Positions 1-6,286 of a stretch of 7,696 nucleotides of DNA are shown one piece after another. A model generated the notes under the pieces. The model ran no database searches and was not told where the DNA came from. It saw only the letters and a list, made by a program, of their open reading frames with translations. The translations under genes were made by a program, and so were the position numbers. The stretch comes from Gemmatimonadota bacterium (GTDB lineage Bacteria > Gemmatimonadota > Gemmatimonadetes > Gemmatimonadales > Gemmatimonadaceae): NCBI GenBank assembly GCA_003222065.1, contig QHUV01000151.1, forward strand, positions 1-7,696, given 5' to 3'. The stretch's first letter is position 1. Each line of letters opens with the position of its first letter.

Positions 1-39
1 CGCGCGCATCGTAAAAGCAGTAGCTCGCGTCTCAGCTCC

Positions 40-708
40 TCATGTCGCCCTTTGCTCCGCAATCTCCCCCGACTCTATCACCTTGACTCCACTACTCTTC
101 CGCCGCGCCGCATTTACGAGTGCCGTGGCGACCGCGCGCGCTTCGACCGGCTTGTAGGGTCTGGGGACTAGCGGCCCGAGCCACCTCGTGATGCGCTTGG
201 CCACCTCCTCGCCGAGCCGGAGCTCGGCGCGGGGGCCAAGAAGCAGCGACGGCCTAACGATCGTGAGTCGCGGATATCCAAGCCCGCGCAGTGCCTCTTC
301 CAGCTCGCCTTTGACGCGATTGTAGAAGACCCGCGAGCGTGGATTTGCCCCGAGCGCGCTGACAACGAGGAAGTGCTCGCACCCTTGACGTCGACCGAGG
401 CGAGCGAACGCGACTGGGTATTCGTAGTCCACGGTTCGAAACCGCGTTCGCGATCCTGCCTGACGAATCGTCGTCCCCAGTGCGCAGACGATGGCATCGA
501 CGGCAAACAGCGCATCGTACTCGTTGAGGTGGTCGAAATCGACGACGTGAGTCTCGAGCTTCGGTGACCGCACATCCGGCGACAGCGGCCGCCTCGTCAG
601 GACGGTAATGCGGCCGAATCCGCTGTCCGCGAGCAATAAGCGCAGACACTCCCGACCGACGAGTCCCGTCGCACCGACGAGTAGTACGGACAGCGATTGG
701 TCAGGCAC
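40..708 (-). CDS. Atypical SDR / NAD(P)H-binding oxidoreductase (HTATIP2-like)
   Basis: This 222-residue protein has an N-terminal Rossmann nucleotide-binding motif, GATGLVG at residues 12-18, followed by an RR pair (39-40) that commonly reads the NADP phosphate. A serine-containing strand (VVSALGA, 115-121) and FYNRVKGE (128-135) supply Ser117, Tyr129 and Lys133, the YxxxK pattern of short-chain dehydrogenases. The segment TIVRPSLLLG (149-158) is typical of the atypical-SDR branch that includes HTATIP2/TIP30-like and NAD(P)H-binding proteins. It is cytosolic, with no signal or membrane segment. The substrate cannot be read from sequence. The start is GTG at 708; GGAGG lies only 3 nt upstream, a tight spacing, but no better in-frame start is visible. 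It lies 57 bp downstream of the Ig-repeat gene on the same strand, so read-through transcription is possible. The family call is firm; the enzymatic reaction is unknown. Confidence 0.88.
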   Translation of the reverse strand: MPDQSLSVLLVGATGLVGRECLRLLLADSGFGRITVLTRRPLSPDVRSPKLETHVVDFDHLNEYDALFAVDAIVCALGTTIRQAGSRTRFRTVDYEYPVAFARLGRRQGCEHFLVVSALGANPRSRVFYNRVKGELEEALRGLGYPRLTIVRPSLLLGPRAELRLGEEVAKRITRWLGPLVPRPYKPVEARAVATALVNAARRKSSGVKVIESGEIAEQRAT

Positions 709-765
709 GGCCCTCCATTCATCCGCGCGCGCTCAATATATCGCGTCCAAAGAGGGCCTGAGCGC

Positions 766-2838
766 TCAGCTTCGCTTTTTGCTCATCTTGGTTGAGCTGC
801 CTTTCGCGGACGCCGCCTTGGCGGGCGTGTGTAGCGGCGTACCGGCGCCGGGAACGACGAACGAGCCCCTCACGTCCGTTCCCTGCACGCTTCCGAGCAG
901 CGATTGATCGCCCGGCTTGCCGCCAAGTGTCCATGACACCTTGACACGACCCTTCGCGTCGCTCACGGCACGACTCGGCGTCACGTTGCCCGATCGCGTC
1001 GAGAAGCTGAGGCGCGCATCGGGCACGGGATTGCCATACGCGTCGGTCACGAGGGCGACGAGATGCTTGCCGCGCGCATGCGTGTTCCTGCTGTCTCCCG
1101 CTGCATCGTCGAAGGACAGATTCGCCGGCGCGGCAGGACGCGCGACGGCGGTCATCTTGAGCAACCTGTTCATTCCATCGAGGTGCACGGCGAGCGAATG
1201 ATCTCCGGCCGCATGGCCGAGCGTCCAATGGATGCGCGCAATACCGAGCGAATCGGTGTGAATCGACGTGTCGGGCACCGTGCCTTCCGATGGCGACAGC
1301 TCGAGCTCAGCGTCCGCGACGCCGTTTCCGGCTGAATCCACGACACGAAGCACCAGGGCCTTGGCGAGCGGCTCGCCGGCAGCGCCGCGTTGGGCGTCAC
1401 CGGACACGACGACGAGACCGACAGCCGCGCCGGCCTGTGCGGTCGCACGGACTGTTGCTGGAGGCACGGCGCCCTTGCCGTGACCACTCCCGACTTGCGC
1501 GCGCAGGCGCTGAGTGCCGGCCTTTGGACCGAGTGTCCAGCGCGCGCGCGCTTCGCCGAGTGAGTCTGACCGGGCGTCGAGCGCCGTGGAACGGCCGCCG
1601 TCGAGCGCAACCCACGAAACGGGAACGTCGGCGAGCGCACGGCCGGTGGAGTCCGACACGCGGATCGCGATCGTGTCCGTGAGTTCGTGCCCCGCCGCGC
1701 CACTGGCGTGCTCGGTCAGCACGGTGAGCCGCGTGTTCGCGCCGACCGGCTCCGCTTCGGCGCCGATCGCGAGCGCACTGTCGATGCGCTCGACAGTCGC
1801 GAAGAGCGTTTGCCGGCCCGGCAAGTCGCCGAGCGTCCATACCGTCCGCACTCTGCCGTCGGCATCCGTGATCGCCGAAGACGGCTCGAGACTCCCCTGT
1901 CCATCGGTGAGCCGGAACTTCACGAGCACACCTTCGACCGGGCGTGCGCGCCGGCTGGTGACGCGCACAACGACCGCTTGTGGCAGGAGGCCGCCGGCCA
2001 ACGCCCGCTGACTGCCGCCGGCAACCGTGGTGAGCTCGGCGGCCGTGGCAACCACGGTCAGGGGGGTACGTCCGGAGACGCCGTTCACCGTTGCCGTTGC
2101 GATCGTGCGACCAGCCATCGTGCCGGTCACGGCGCCTAACGTGTCGATCGTCGCCACGCTCGTGTCGTCGAGACGCCACTGTGGCGTGAGACCGATGACG
2201 GGATGGTTGCGCGCGTCGCGCGGGATGGCGCGGAGCGGTTTGCGCTCCCCTTCGGCGACGACGGGCGTCGTGTCGTTGGCGACGCCGACGACGTCGACCG
2301 AGATGACCGTCTGCCTAACGACGATGCGCGACCGCGCGATCAGGTTGGCGACGGCGACGCTGATCGTCGTCGATCCTGGCCCTTCGGCGATCACCGAGCC
2401 ATCCGCCAGTACGACCGCGACTCTGGGATTTTCACTGACCCACGTCGGCTGGGCGCCGACGAGAAGCGCGCCGCTCTTGTCTGTGATCGTCGCCGCGAGG
2501 TGGATCGTGTCGCCGATCGAATACGCCGTGTCGGCTAGCGGACGTAGCCCGACCCACGCGGCGCCGAGGTTGCCGATCGTCTGATGACTCGCGGACTTCC
2601 CGATGACGCCGTACGAGTAGAGGAACGACACGATCGACACGAGCGCCGCGCCGGTTGACGCAGCCATCGCGACGAGCTTTCCAGCGTTATGGATCAGCGG
2701 CTTCTGTGGGCCGCCGATGTGAGTGGGGGAAGCCATACAGTAAAGGGACGGAATCGGCGGCGGTCCCGTCACGGTTAGACGAGCATCTTGGCGCGGCGAT
2801 TTGGGAATGACCGAACGATGCTTTCTGGCCGTCTTCAT
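766..2838 (-). CDS. Membrane-anchored protein with Big_2 and Big_1-like Ig repeats
   Basis: This 690-residue protein has a basic N-terminus (1-54), one hydrophobic segment at about 55-80, then an extracytoplasmic part made only of bacterial Ig-like modules. Residues about 95-173 and 177-263 look like Big_2 domains, with the PxWxSxxPxVAxVxxDGxVxAxxxGxxxI pattern in the first and QWRLDDTSVATID in the second. Four further modules of about 100 residues each end in DxxGxxxxxWTLG, with the tryptophan at 334, 434, 538 and 636, as in invasin-like Big_1 repeats. The last 25 residues are rich in Lys and Ser. No catalytic domain is visible. A structural or adhesive cell-surface role is inferred from the fold. 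The ATG at 2838 has no clear Shine-Dalgarno; an internal ATG at 2736 would still keep the membrane segment. Such proteins are abundant in Gemmatimonadota genomes. The domain call is firm; the biological role is unknown. Confidence 0.85.
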   Translation of the reverse strand: MKTARKHRSVIPKSPRQDARLTVTGPPPIPSLYCMASPTHIGGPQKPLIHNAGKLVAMAASTGAALVSIVSFLYSYGVIGKSASHQTIGNLGAAWVGLRPLADTAYSIGDTIHLAATITDKSGALLVGAQPTWVSENPRVAVVLADGSVIAEGPGSTTISVAVANLIARSRIVVRQTVISVDVVGVANDTTPVVAEGERKPLRAIPRDARNHPVIGLTPQWRLDDTSVATIDTLGAVTGTMAGRTIATATVNGVSGRTPLTVVATAAELTTVAGGSQRALAGGLLPQAVVVRVTSRRARPVEGVLVKFRLTDGQGSLEPSSAITDADGRVRTVWTLGDLPGRQTLFATVERIDSALAIGAEAEPVGANTRLTVLTEHASGAAGHELTDTIAIRVSDSTGRALADVPVSWVALDGGRSTALDARSDSLGEARARWTLGPKAGTQRLRAQVGSGHGKGAVPPATVRATAQAGAAVGLVVVSGDAQRGAAGEPLAKALVLRVVDSAGNGVADAELELSPSEGTVPDTSIHTDSLGIARIHWTLGHAAGDHSLAVHLDGMNRLLKMTAVARPAAPANLSFDDAAGDSRNTHARGKHLVALVTDAYGNPVPDARLSFSTRSGNVTPSRAVSDAKGRVKVSWTLGGKPGDQSLLGSVQGTDVRGSFVVPGAGTPLHTPAKAASAKGSSTKMSKKRS

Positions 2839-2914
2839 CGGCGTATTTGTCCGACTCGCCGACGCACCGCGGTTCGACAGCAGTTAGGGCGCTCAACCTC
2901 GAGGAGAGTCTCAT

Positions 2915-2933
2915 CGCGGGCATTTCGCCCGCG
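2915..2933. other. GC-rich hairpin, 7-bp stem, 5-nt loop
   Basis: CGCGGGC (2915-2921) and GCCCGCG (2927-2933) are perfect inverted repeats around the loop ATTTC. There is no T-run on either side on either strand, so a classical intrinsic terminator is not supported. It lies about 80 bp upstream of the Ig-repeat gene start and would fall in that gene's leader if transcription began farther upstream. It could be a leader hairpin, an operator, or chance in GC-rich DNA. Confidence 0.4.
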
Positions 2934-2958
2934 CGTCTGTCCTAGCGGGCGTGCCGAT

Positions 2959-3107
2959 GTCGACTGACGAGTACAGCCACAGCGGTCAGCCGTGAGCGAT
3001 CAGCATTGAGCCAGGTCATTGGAGGTCGGTGCGGCGAATCGAGATCGCGACGTCGACTGATGAGCCCAGCCCAGAGCCGGTCAGTTGACAGCAATCAGCC
3101 GTGAGCC
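2959..3107. repeat. Degenerate direct duplication of about 53 bp (two copies)
   Basis: Copy 1 is 2959-3012 and copy 2 is 3052-3107. Both begin GTCGACTGAYGAG (12 of 13 identical). A 27-bp sub-segment (2985-3011 and 3080-3106) matches at 20 of 27 positions, and the 12-mer TCAGCCGTGAGC occurs at 2986-2997 and 3095-3106, at different offsets within the two copies. The second copy ends a few bases before the palindromic repeat at 3112. This looks like decayed intergenic repeat material rather than a gene. Confidence 0.5.
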
Positions 3108-3111
3108 CCTT

Positions 3112-3185
3112 TGTCATCCTGAGCGAAGCGAAGGATCTGTTGTCGTCCAATCAACAGCAGATCCTTCGCGTCGCTCAGGATGACA
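3112..3185. repeat. Palindromic dispersed repeat (REP-like), 32-bp arms
   Basis: The left arm (3112-3143) and right arm (3154-3185) are reverse complements with two mismatches, around a 10-nt loop. The core CCTGAGCGAAGCGAAGGATC is one I recognise as a widely dispersed intergenic palindrome in several high-GC soil phyla; this is recollection, not a search. It can form a long hairpin as RNA or single-stranded DNA. There is no T-run after the stem, so it is not a textbook terminator. It lies 90 bp upstream of the SnoaL-like gene. Confidence 0.8.
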
Positions 3186-3200
3186 GATGACAGATGACAG
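3180..3200. repeat. 7-bp tandem repeat, (ATGACAG) x3
   Basis: Three perfect head-to-tail copies of ATGACAG occupy 3180-3186, 3187-3193 and 3194-3200. The first copy is part of the right arm of the palindrome at 3112-3185, so the repeat appears to have grown from the palindrome's edge, as replication slippage would produce. Confidence 0.85.
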
Positions 3201-3262
3201 CATGATAACACTTGGATACCCGAGGGCCTCTTTGCCAGAATCCGCGAACGATTCTCAACCGC

Positions 3263-3268
3263 AGGAGG
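3263..3268 (+). promoter_or_regulatory. Strong ribosome binding site (AGGAGG)
   Basis: A full AGGAGG lies 7 nt before the ATG at 3276. It is the best Shine-Dalgarno in the window and fixes the start of the secreted SnoaL-like protein at the ATG that gives a complete signal peptide. Confidence 0.85.
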
Positions 3269-3275
3269 AAAAGCA

Positions 3276-3782
3276 ATGACAGTCAGCCGACCCATCGCGG
3301 CACTGCTCGTCGCTCTGATGTTCGCCACACCGACTCGAGCTGTCCGCGGGCAAGGACCCGCGAAGCCGACCGGCGAACCAGCGTCGGCGCGAAGCGCGAT
3401 CGACGCCGCGAACACCCGTTTCAGCGATCAGTTCAACAAGGGCGACGCCGCCGAAGCCGCGAAGGTGTACACGTCCGACGCGATCCTCATGCCGCCTAAC
3501 GGCGCCCCCGTGAAAGGACAATCCGCAATCGCCGAATTCTGGACAGGGGGCTGGAAGGCGGGCATCCGCAATGTGAAGTTGGCAACGACCGAGTTCGCCG
3601 TGCATGGCAATTACGCCCACGAGCTCGGGACGTACGAATTAGAGGTGCACAAGCCGGATGGCACGGTCGCGGGACGAGACCATGGCAAGTACATGGTCCT
3701 GTGGAAGCGCGCCCCGGGCGGAGAGTGGCACTGGTATCGGGATATCTACAACTCCAGCGTCGCCGCCACTCCAGGCAAGTGA
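3276..3782 (+). CDS. Secreted SnoaL/DUF4440-like (NTF2-fold) protein
   Basis: This 168-residue protein starts with a classical export signal: a short basic start (MTVSR), a hydrophobic core (IAALLVALMFAT, 7-18) and a likely cleavage after TRA (22) or a few residues later. The mature part follows the NTF2-like pattern of DUF4440/SnoaL proteins. It has an N-terminal helix (SAIDAANTRFSDQFNKGDAAEAA, 40-62), then VYTSDAILMPPNGAPVKGQSAIAEFW (64-89), and a C-terminal sheet ending in YMVLWKR...GEWHWYRDIYNS (139-160). Many relatives are periplasmic proteins of unknown substrate, named after ketosteroid isomerases without showing that activity. It is transcribed alone, with non-coding DNA on both sides. 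The fold assignment is confident. Whether it is an enzyme or only binds a small molecule cannot be told from sequence. Confidence 0.88.
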   Translation: MTVSRPIAALLVALMFATPTRAVRGQGPAKPTGEPASARSAIDAANTRFSDQFNKGDAAEAAKVYTSDAILMPPNGAPVKGQSAIAEFWTGGWKAGIRNVKLATTEFAVHGNYAHELGTYELEVHKPDGTVAGRDHGKYMVLWKRAPGGEWHWYRDIYNSSVAATPGK

Positions 3783-4054
3783 TTCGGTAGCCTTTTCCAT
3801 CCGACGCCTTTGCATCGCACCCGGGATAACGAGCCCAGTTTCGAGAGGACAGCAACGAGCAGTACGCTTTGAGATTAAAAGGTCAGGAATATGAGATGGC
3901 ACTCTCCCTCTCTGTCATTCCTCACCCTTTCAAACTCACGGCTCGCATCTCTAGGCTGCCTTCTCGAAACTGGGCTCACTGTCCTGGGTGACATGCGTGA
4001 GCCGACGCATCGCACAAGCAGGAACCGATATTGACAGCTCAGGCCTGAAGTAGC
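3783..4054. other. 272-bp gap between convergent genes, filled by a palindrome
   Basis: The genes on both sides end here, so no promoter is expected. I see no coding potential. Most of the gap (3812-3996) is one imperfect inverted repeat, described separately. The palindrome and its flanks look less GC-rich than the neighbouring genes. Confidence 0.7.
3812..3996. repeat. 185-bp imperfect palindrome between convergent genes
   Basis: The outer arms 3812-3846 and 3962-3996 are reverse complements at 29 of 35 positions. They contain a perfect 16-bp block, GAGCCCAGTTTCGAGA (3831-3846) against 3962-3977. The inner part continues to pair imperfectly: GAGATTAAAAGGTCAGGAAT (3871-3890) resembles the reverse complement of about 3917-3937 with small gaps. 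The centre is near 3904. The 9-mer GCATCGCAC is repeated directly at 3812-3820 and 4007-4015, flanking most of the element, but it does not abut symmetric ends. The element could be a MITE-like relic, a bidirectional transcription end, or a structured RNA. Its function is unknown. Confidence 0.65.
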
Positions 4055-5002
4055 CTAACGAGCTCTCTCCAGCTCCACTCGATTCCAGCCGCCTCTGGTT
4101 GCCGCCGCGTCGTACGTGCTCTCGAGGAATTCGAGCACGACGGTTTCCGGATTCGGCGAGTTGCGCACTGCTTCGTACGGCAGGATCCAGTCGTGCATCA
4201 TCGCGTTATATGATGCGCCCGCCGGGCGAATTTGCGCATCGGCGCAACCGGGTGGCTCGGGATACGCGTAGGCATAAAACGCCGGCTCCTCGACCGGCGA
4301 GCCGATGCTACCCGGCCACCATCCCGCGCTGATGCACTCGTGCGAGTACGCCTCGAGAGTGACCCAGTCAGGGCAATTCGGAATGCCTCCAGGATGCGTC
4401 GGCGCACGCCGCCCCGAAAAACGAGTGCAGGCCAGGTCGAAGGAGCCCCAGAAAAAGTGCGACGGACTACTCTTGCCGACAAAACGGCCGCGGAACTCCT
4501 TCAATATGCGATCCGACTCGGCGAGGATGCGCCAGCAGCGCTGCGCCGCGTCCGCGTCATAAGAGGCATGCACGCGATCGTCCGGGAACGGAGTGACGTC
4601 GTTGGCGATCTCCATTGGTCTCGGAAAAATCTTCGGCGCGATATCGAGGGAGCGGAGCGTCGCCATGTAGTCGCGATAGAAGTCAGCGACGGAGCACGCC
4701 TCGAGCGGTAGCGTTCGCACATCACCATCGCTCGTTCTGACAACGAGCCTATGATCAAGGAAGTCGAATTCGACGTCGACCAAGCGGTCGCCCACCGGCA
4801 TCGGCGACGTGGCGAGTCCGCGCGTCGTGACATAGAGGACCACCTGCCACCAGTGGTTCTGCATCGGCGCCAGCGCGAGCCGCGTCTTGCCGACGATTTG
4901 CACCCAGCGGTGAAGCGTGGCGTACGTGTCCTGCCACTCGGTGAGTGGAAGTGCCGGCCACGCTTCGTGGCCAGTGATCGGTTGCTGGTGGCTGGTAGTC
5001 AC
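4055..5002 (-). CDS. DUF5996 family protein
   Basis: This 315-residue protein matches the DUF5996 pattern from end to end. It shows EAWPALPLTEWQDTYATLHRW (13-33), QIVGKTRLALAPMQNHWWQV (35-54), the turn TTRGLATSPMPVG (59-71), and the later block SPSHFFWGSFDLACTRFSGRRAPTHPG (179-205) with HECISAGWWPG (221-231). There is no signal peptide or membrane segment, so it is probably cytosolic. The family has no established biochemical function, and no recognised catalytic motif is visible. The frame is open back to 5179, but that would overlap the zinc-finger gene. The GTG at 5002 has GGAG 8 nt upstream and begins exactly where family similarity begins, so I chose it. The gene lies 16 bp behind the zinc-finger gene, suggesting one transcript. 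Its stop codon is part of a GCCTAACG octamer. Confidence 0.87.
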   Translation of the reverse strand: MTTSHQQPITGHEAWPALPLTEWQDTYATLHRWVQIVGKTRLALAPMQNHWWQVVLYVTTRGLATSPMPVGDRLVDVEFDFLDHRLVVRTSDGDVRTLPLEACSVADFYRDYMATLRSLDIAPKIFPRPMEIANDVTPFPDDRVHASYDADAAQRCWRILAESDRILKEFRGRFVGKSSPSHFFWGSFDLACTRFSGRRAPTHPGGIPNCPDWVTLEAYSHECISAGWWPGSIGSPVEEPAFYAYAYPEPPGCADAQIRPAGASYNAMMHDWILPYEAVRNSPNPETVVLEFLESTYDAAATRGGWNRVELERAR

Positions 5003-5010
5003 GCTCGACG

Positions 5011-5014
5011 CTCC
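5011..5014 (-). promoter_or_regulatory. Shine-Dalgarno deciding the DUF5996 start
   Basis: GGAG on the minus strand lies 8 nt before the GTG at 5002, in the short gap after the zinc-finger stop codon. It supports GTG-5002 over the in-frame ATG at 5179, which would place 59 extra low-complexity residues on top of the upstream gene. Confidence 0.6.
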
Positions 5015-5018
5015 GCGC

Positions 5019-5300
5019 TCAACGCGCGATCGGCGCCGGTTCGATAAACAGCTCGTCGGCGTAACACCACGCCCAGTCTTCCCCAGGCTCGAAGCTGCGG
5101 ATGATCGGGTGGCCGGTCGAATGATTGTGCTTCGTCGCGTGCTTGTTGGGGGAGTTGTCACAGCAGCCGACGTGTCCACACGTTAGGCAAAGACGCAAGT
5201 GCACCCACCGGCCATGCATCTTGAGACATTCCTCGCAGCCCTCGGGCGTCCGCGGCTTGACAGCATGAACTTGGTCGAGATGCGTACACGTAGTAGTCAT
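5019..5300 (-). CDS. Stand-alone UBP-type zinc finger protein
   Basis: This 93-residue protein is almost entirely one zf-UBP domain. Likely zinc ligands are Cys5/His7, Cys22/Cys25 (CEEC), Cys38/Cys41 (CLTC), Cys46 and histidines within HATKHNHSTGH (54-64). The end of the fold is EDWAWCYADELF (74-85), the usual closing block. In eukaryotes this domain binds the C-terminal tail of free ubiquitin. A bacterium is not expected to have ubiquitin, so the ligand here is unknown. No protease or other domain is attached. The ATG at 5300 has GGGGAG 5 nt upstream. The frame is open farther upstream to 5453, but that would run into the divergent antiporter gene. The downstream partner is the DUF5996 gene, 16 bp away. 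To my knowledge, zf-UBP domains in other bacteria can be fused to Na+/H+ antiporters, which makes the antiporter next door notable. Confidence 0.9.
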   Translation of the reverse strand: MTTTCTHLDQVHAVKPRTPEGCEECLKMHGRWVHLRLCLTCGHVGCCDNSPNKHATKHNHSTGHPIIRSFEPGEDWAWCYADELFIEPAPIAR

Positions 5301-5371
5301 GGCTTCTCCCCGTATCACAAGCGTATCCTGAAGGTATAGCGTCTCGGACAAGACGCTTCGATCTTTGAGAC
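5301..5371. promoter_or_regulatory. 71-bp divergent promoter region with small inverted repeat
   Basis: This spacer must carry the start signals of both the zinc-finger operon (minus) and the antiporter (plus). It contains a perfect 7-bp inverted repeat, AGCGTCT (5338-5344) and AGACGCT (5351-5357), with a 6-nt loop, which could be an operator or a leader hairpin. TATAGC (5335-5340) is a possible -10-like box, but no convincing -35 partner was found on either strand. GGGGAG (minus strand, 5306-5311) is the zinc-finger gene's ribosome binding site. The shared spacer makes joint control of both sides possible, which is inference. Confidence 0.5.
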
Positions 5372-6286
5372 ATGAACGGCCTCGAACTCGTCCTGCTCCT
5401 CCTCGCGGTCTCCGCGGGCCTGCGGATCCTGGCCCGACGCTTGGCCGTTCCATATGCGGCGGTGCTCGTGGTGGGCGGACTGGTGCTCGCGTTCATGCCC
5501 AATTTGCCGCGGCTCGAGCTCGCGCCGGACGTCCTGTTTCTGATCTTCGTTCCGCCGCTTCTGTACTGGGGCGCCATCTCCTTTCCATTGCGTGACTTTC
5601 GTCGCGAGCTCGGACCAATCCTTCGGCTCGCGGTTGTTTTGGTCCTGGTATCCACAGTCGCCGTGGCAGCACTCGTCCATGCAATCGATCCCGCGTTCAC
5701 ATGGGCGGCGGCCTTTACTCTGGGCGCGATCGTTTCACCGCCAGACCCGGTTGCTGTGCTGTCGCTCTTGCGCTCGCCGTCGCTGCGGGTGCCGCGCCCG
5801 ATCGAGAGCATCCTCGAGGGCGAGGGGCTCCTCAATGACGCGACGGCGCTCGTCGCATACCGGATCGCCGTGGCGGCGGCGGTCACCGGTGTGTTTTCAC
5901 CGCTGCGTGCCGGGGCGCAGTTCATCGTCGCGGCGGCAGGCGGTGTCGTCATTGGGATTGTCGTAGGGTATGTCGTGCTTCGCCTGCACCGCCTAACGCG
6001 ATCGGTCGCCGTCGCCGAAAATACCGTCTCCCTGCTCACGCCCTACGCGGCGTATCTGCCCGCCGACCTCATTGGCGCCTCGGGCGTGATCGCCGTCGTC
6101 GCCGCCGGCATGTATGTCGCGCGGAACGTGACTGATATCGGCAGTCCAGCAGCTCGCCTGCAGAATCAAGCAATGTGGTCGATCGTGACATTTTTGCTCG
6201 AGAGTCTCGTGTTCATTCTCGTTGGACTCGAGCTGCCGTCCGTCACGCGCGTTCTTACCGCCGGCTATCCGATCGCTTGCCACTGA
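5372..6286 (+). CDS. 5' open frame of the split Na+/H+ antiporter (truncated)
   Basis: This 304-residue frame begins with the family's usual start, MNGLELVLLLL, and carries about nine hydrophobic membrane segments. It keeps the ion-path signatures: VPPLLYWGAI (60-69), SPPDPVAVLSLL (122-133) with Asp125, and the GEGLLNDATALV motif (150-161) with Asn155 and Asp156, the ND pair typical of electroneutral CPA1 exchangers. It also keeps GASGVIAVVAAG (235-246) and ESLVFILVGLEL (277-288). After VTRVLTAGYPIA it ends abruptly with CH and a stop. If translated, it would lack the last two or three membrane helices and the cytoplasmic tail, so exchange activity is unlikely. The start codon has only a weak GAG upstream. 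Confidence 0.75.
   Translation: MNGLELVLLLLAVSAGLRILARRLAVPYAAVLVVGGLVLAFMPNLPRLELAPDVLFLIFVPPLLYWGAISFPLRDFRRELGPILRLAVVLVLVSTVAVAALVHAIDPAFTWAAAFTLGAIVSPPDPVAVLSLLRSPSLRVPRPIESILEGEGLLNDATALVAYRIAVAAAVTGVFSPLRAGAQFIVAAAGGVVIGIVVGYVVLRLHRLTRSVAVAENTVSLLTPYAAYLPADLIGASGVIAVVAAGMYVARNVTDIGSPAARLQNQAMWSIVTFLLESLVFILVGLELPSVTRVLTAGYPIACH

Larger units (their letters stand above)
2839..3275. other. 437-bp intergenic region, repeat-rich, no gene seen
   Basis: This stretch separates the divergent Ig-repeat gene and the SnoaL-like gene. I see no credible coding region; the short open frames across it are produced by the palindromic repeat. It contains a GC-rich hairpin (2915-2933), a degenerate duplication (2959-3012 and 3052-3107), a 74-bp palindrome (3112-3185) and a 7-bp tandem repeat (3180-3200). 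Promoters for both flanking genes must lie here, but I cannot point to a convincing -35/-10 pair for either. Confidence 0.7.

Noticed and set aside
759..768. TGAGCGCTCA palindrome at the Ig-repeat stop codon as a terminator
   Set aside because: It is a 10-bp palindrome with no loop and no T-run downstream on the minus strand, so it cannot be supported as an intrinsic terminator.
1397..2179. 260-residue minus-strand open frame inside the Ig-repeat gene
   Set aside because: It is arginine-rich with no domain and is an alternative frame of a clearly coding region whose repeats are recognisable.
3085..3107. TTGACA at 3085-3090 as a -35 box for the SnoaL-like gene
   Set aside because: No TATAAT-like box follows at 16-18 bp, and the site is part of a degenerate repeat.
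3095..3415. 106-residue minus-strand open frame over the palindrome and the SnoaL gene start
   Set aside because: Its C-terminal words (ILSDAKDL, ILRFAQDD) are the usual false translation of the dispersed palindrome, and the rest is antisense to the SnoaL-like gene.
5003..5179. N-terminal 59-residue extension of the DUF5996 protein
   Set aside because: It would overlap the zinc-finger gene in another frame, is low-complexity, and lies before the GTG where family similarity and a Shine-Dalgarno begin.
252..5998. GCCTAAC / GTTAGGC words as integron attC core sites
   Set aside because: The words fit the RYYYAAC/GTTRRRY consensus, but no pair faces each other at attC-like spacing, most lie inside genes, and there is no integrase or cassette array.
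5158..6039. 293-residue open frame on the minus strand
   Set aside because: It is low-complexity (Ser, Thr, Arg and Ala rich), lies opposite the antiporter and zinc-finger genes, has no recognisable domain, and is explained as an antisense shadow of GC-rich coding DNA.
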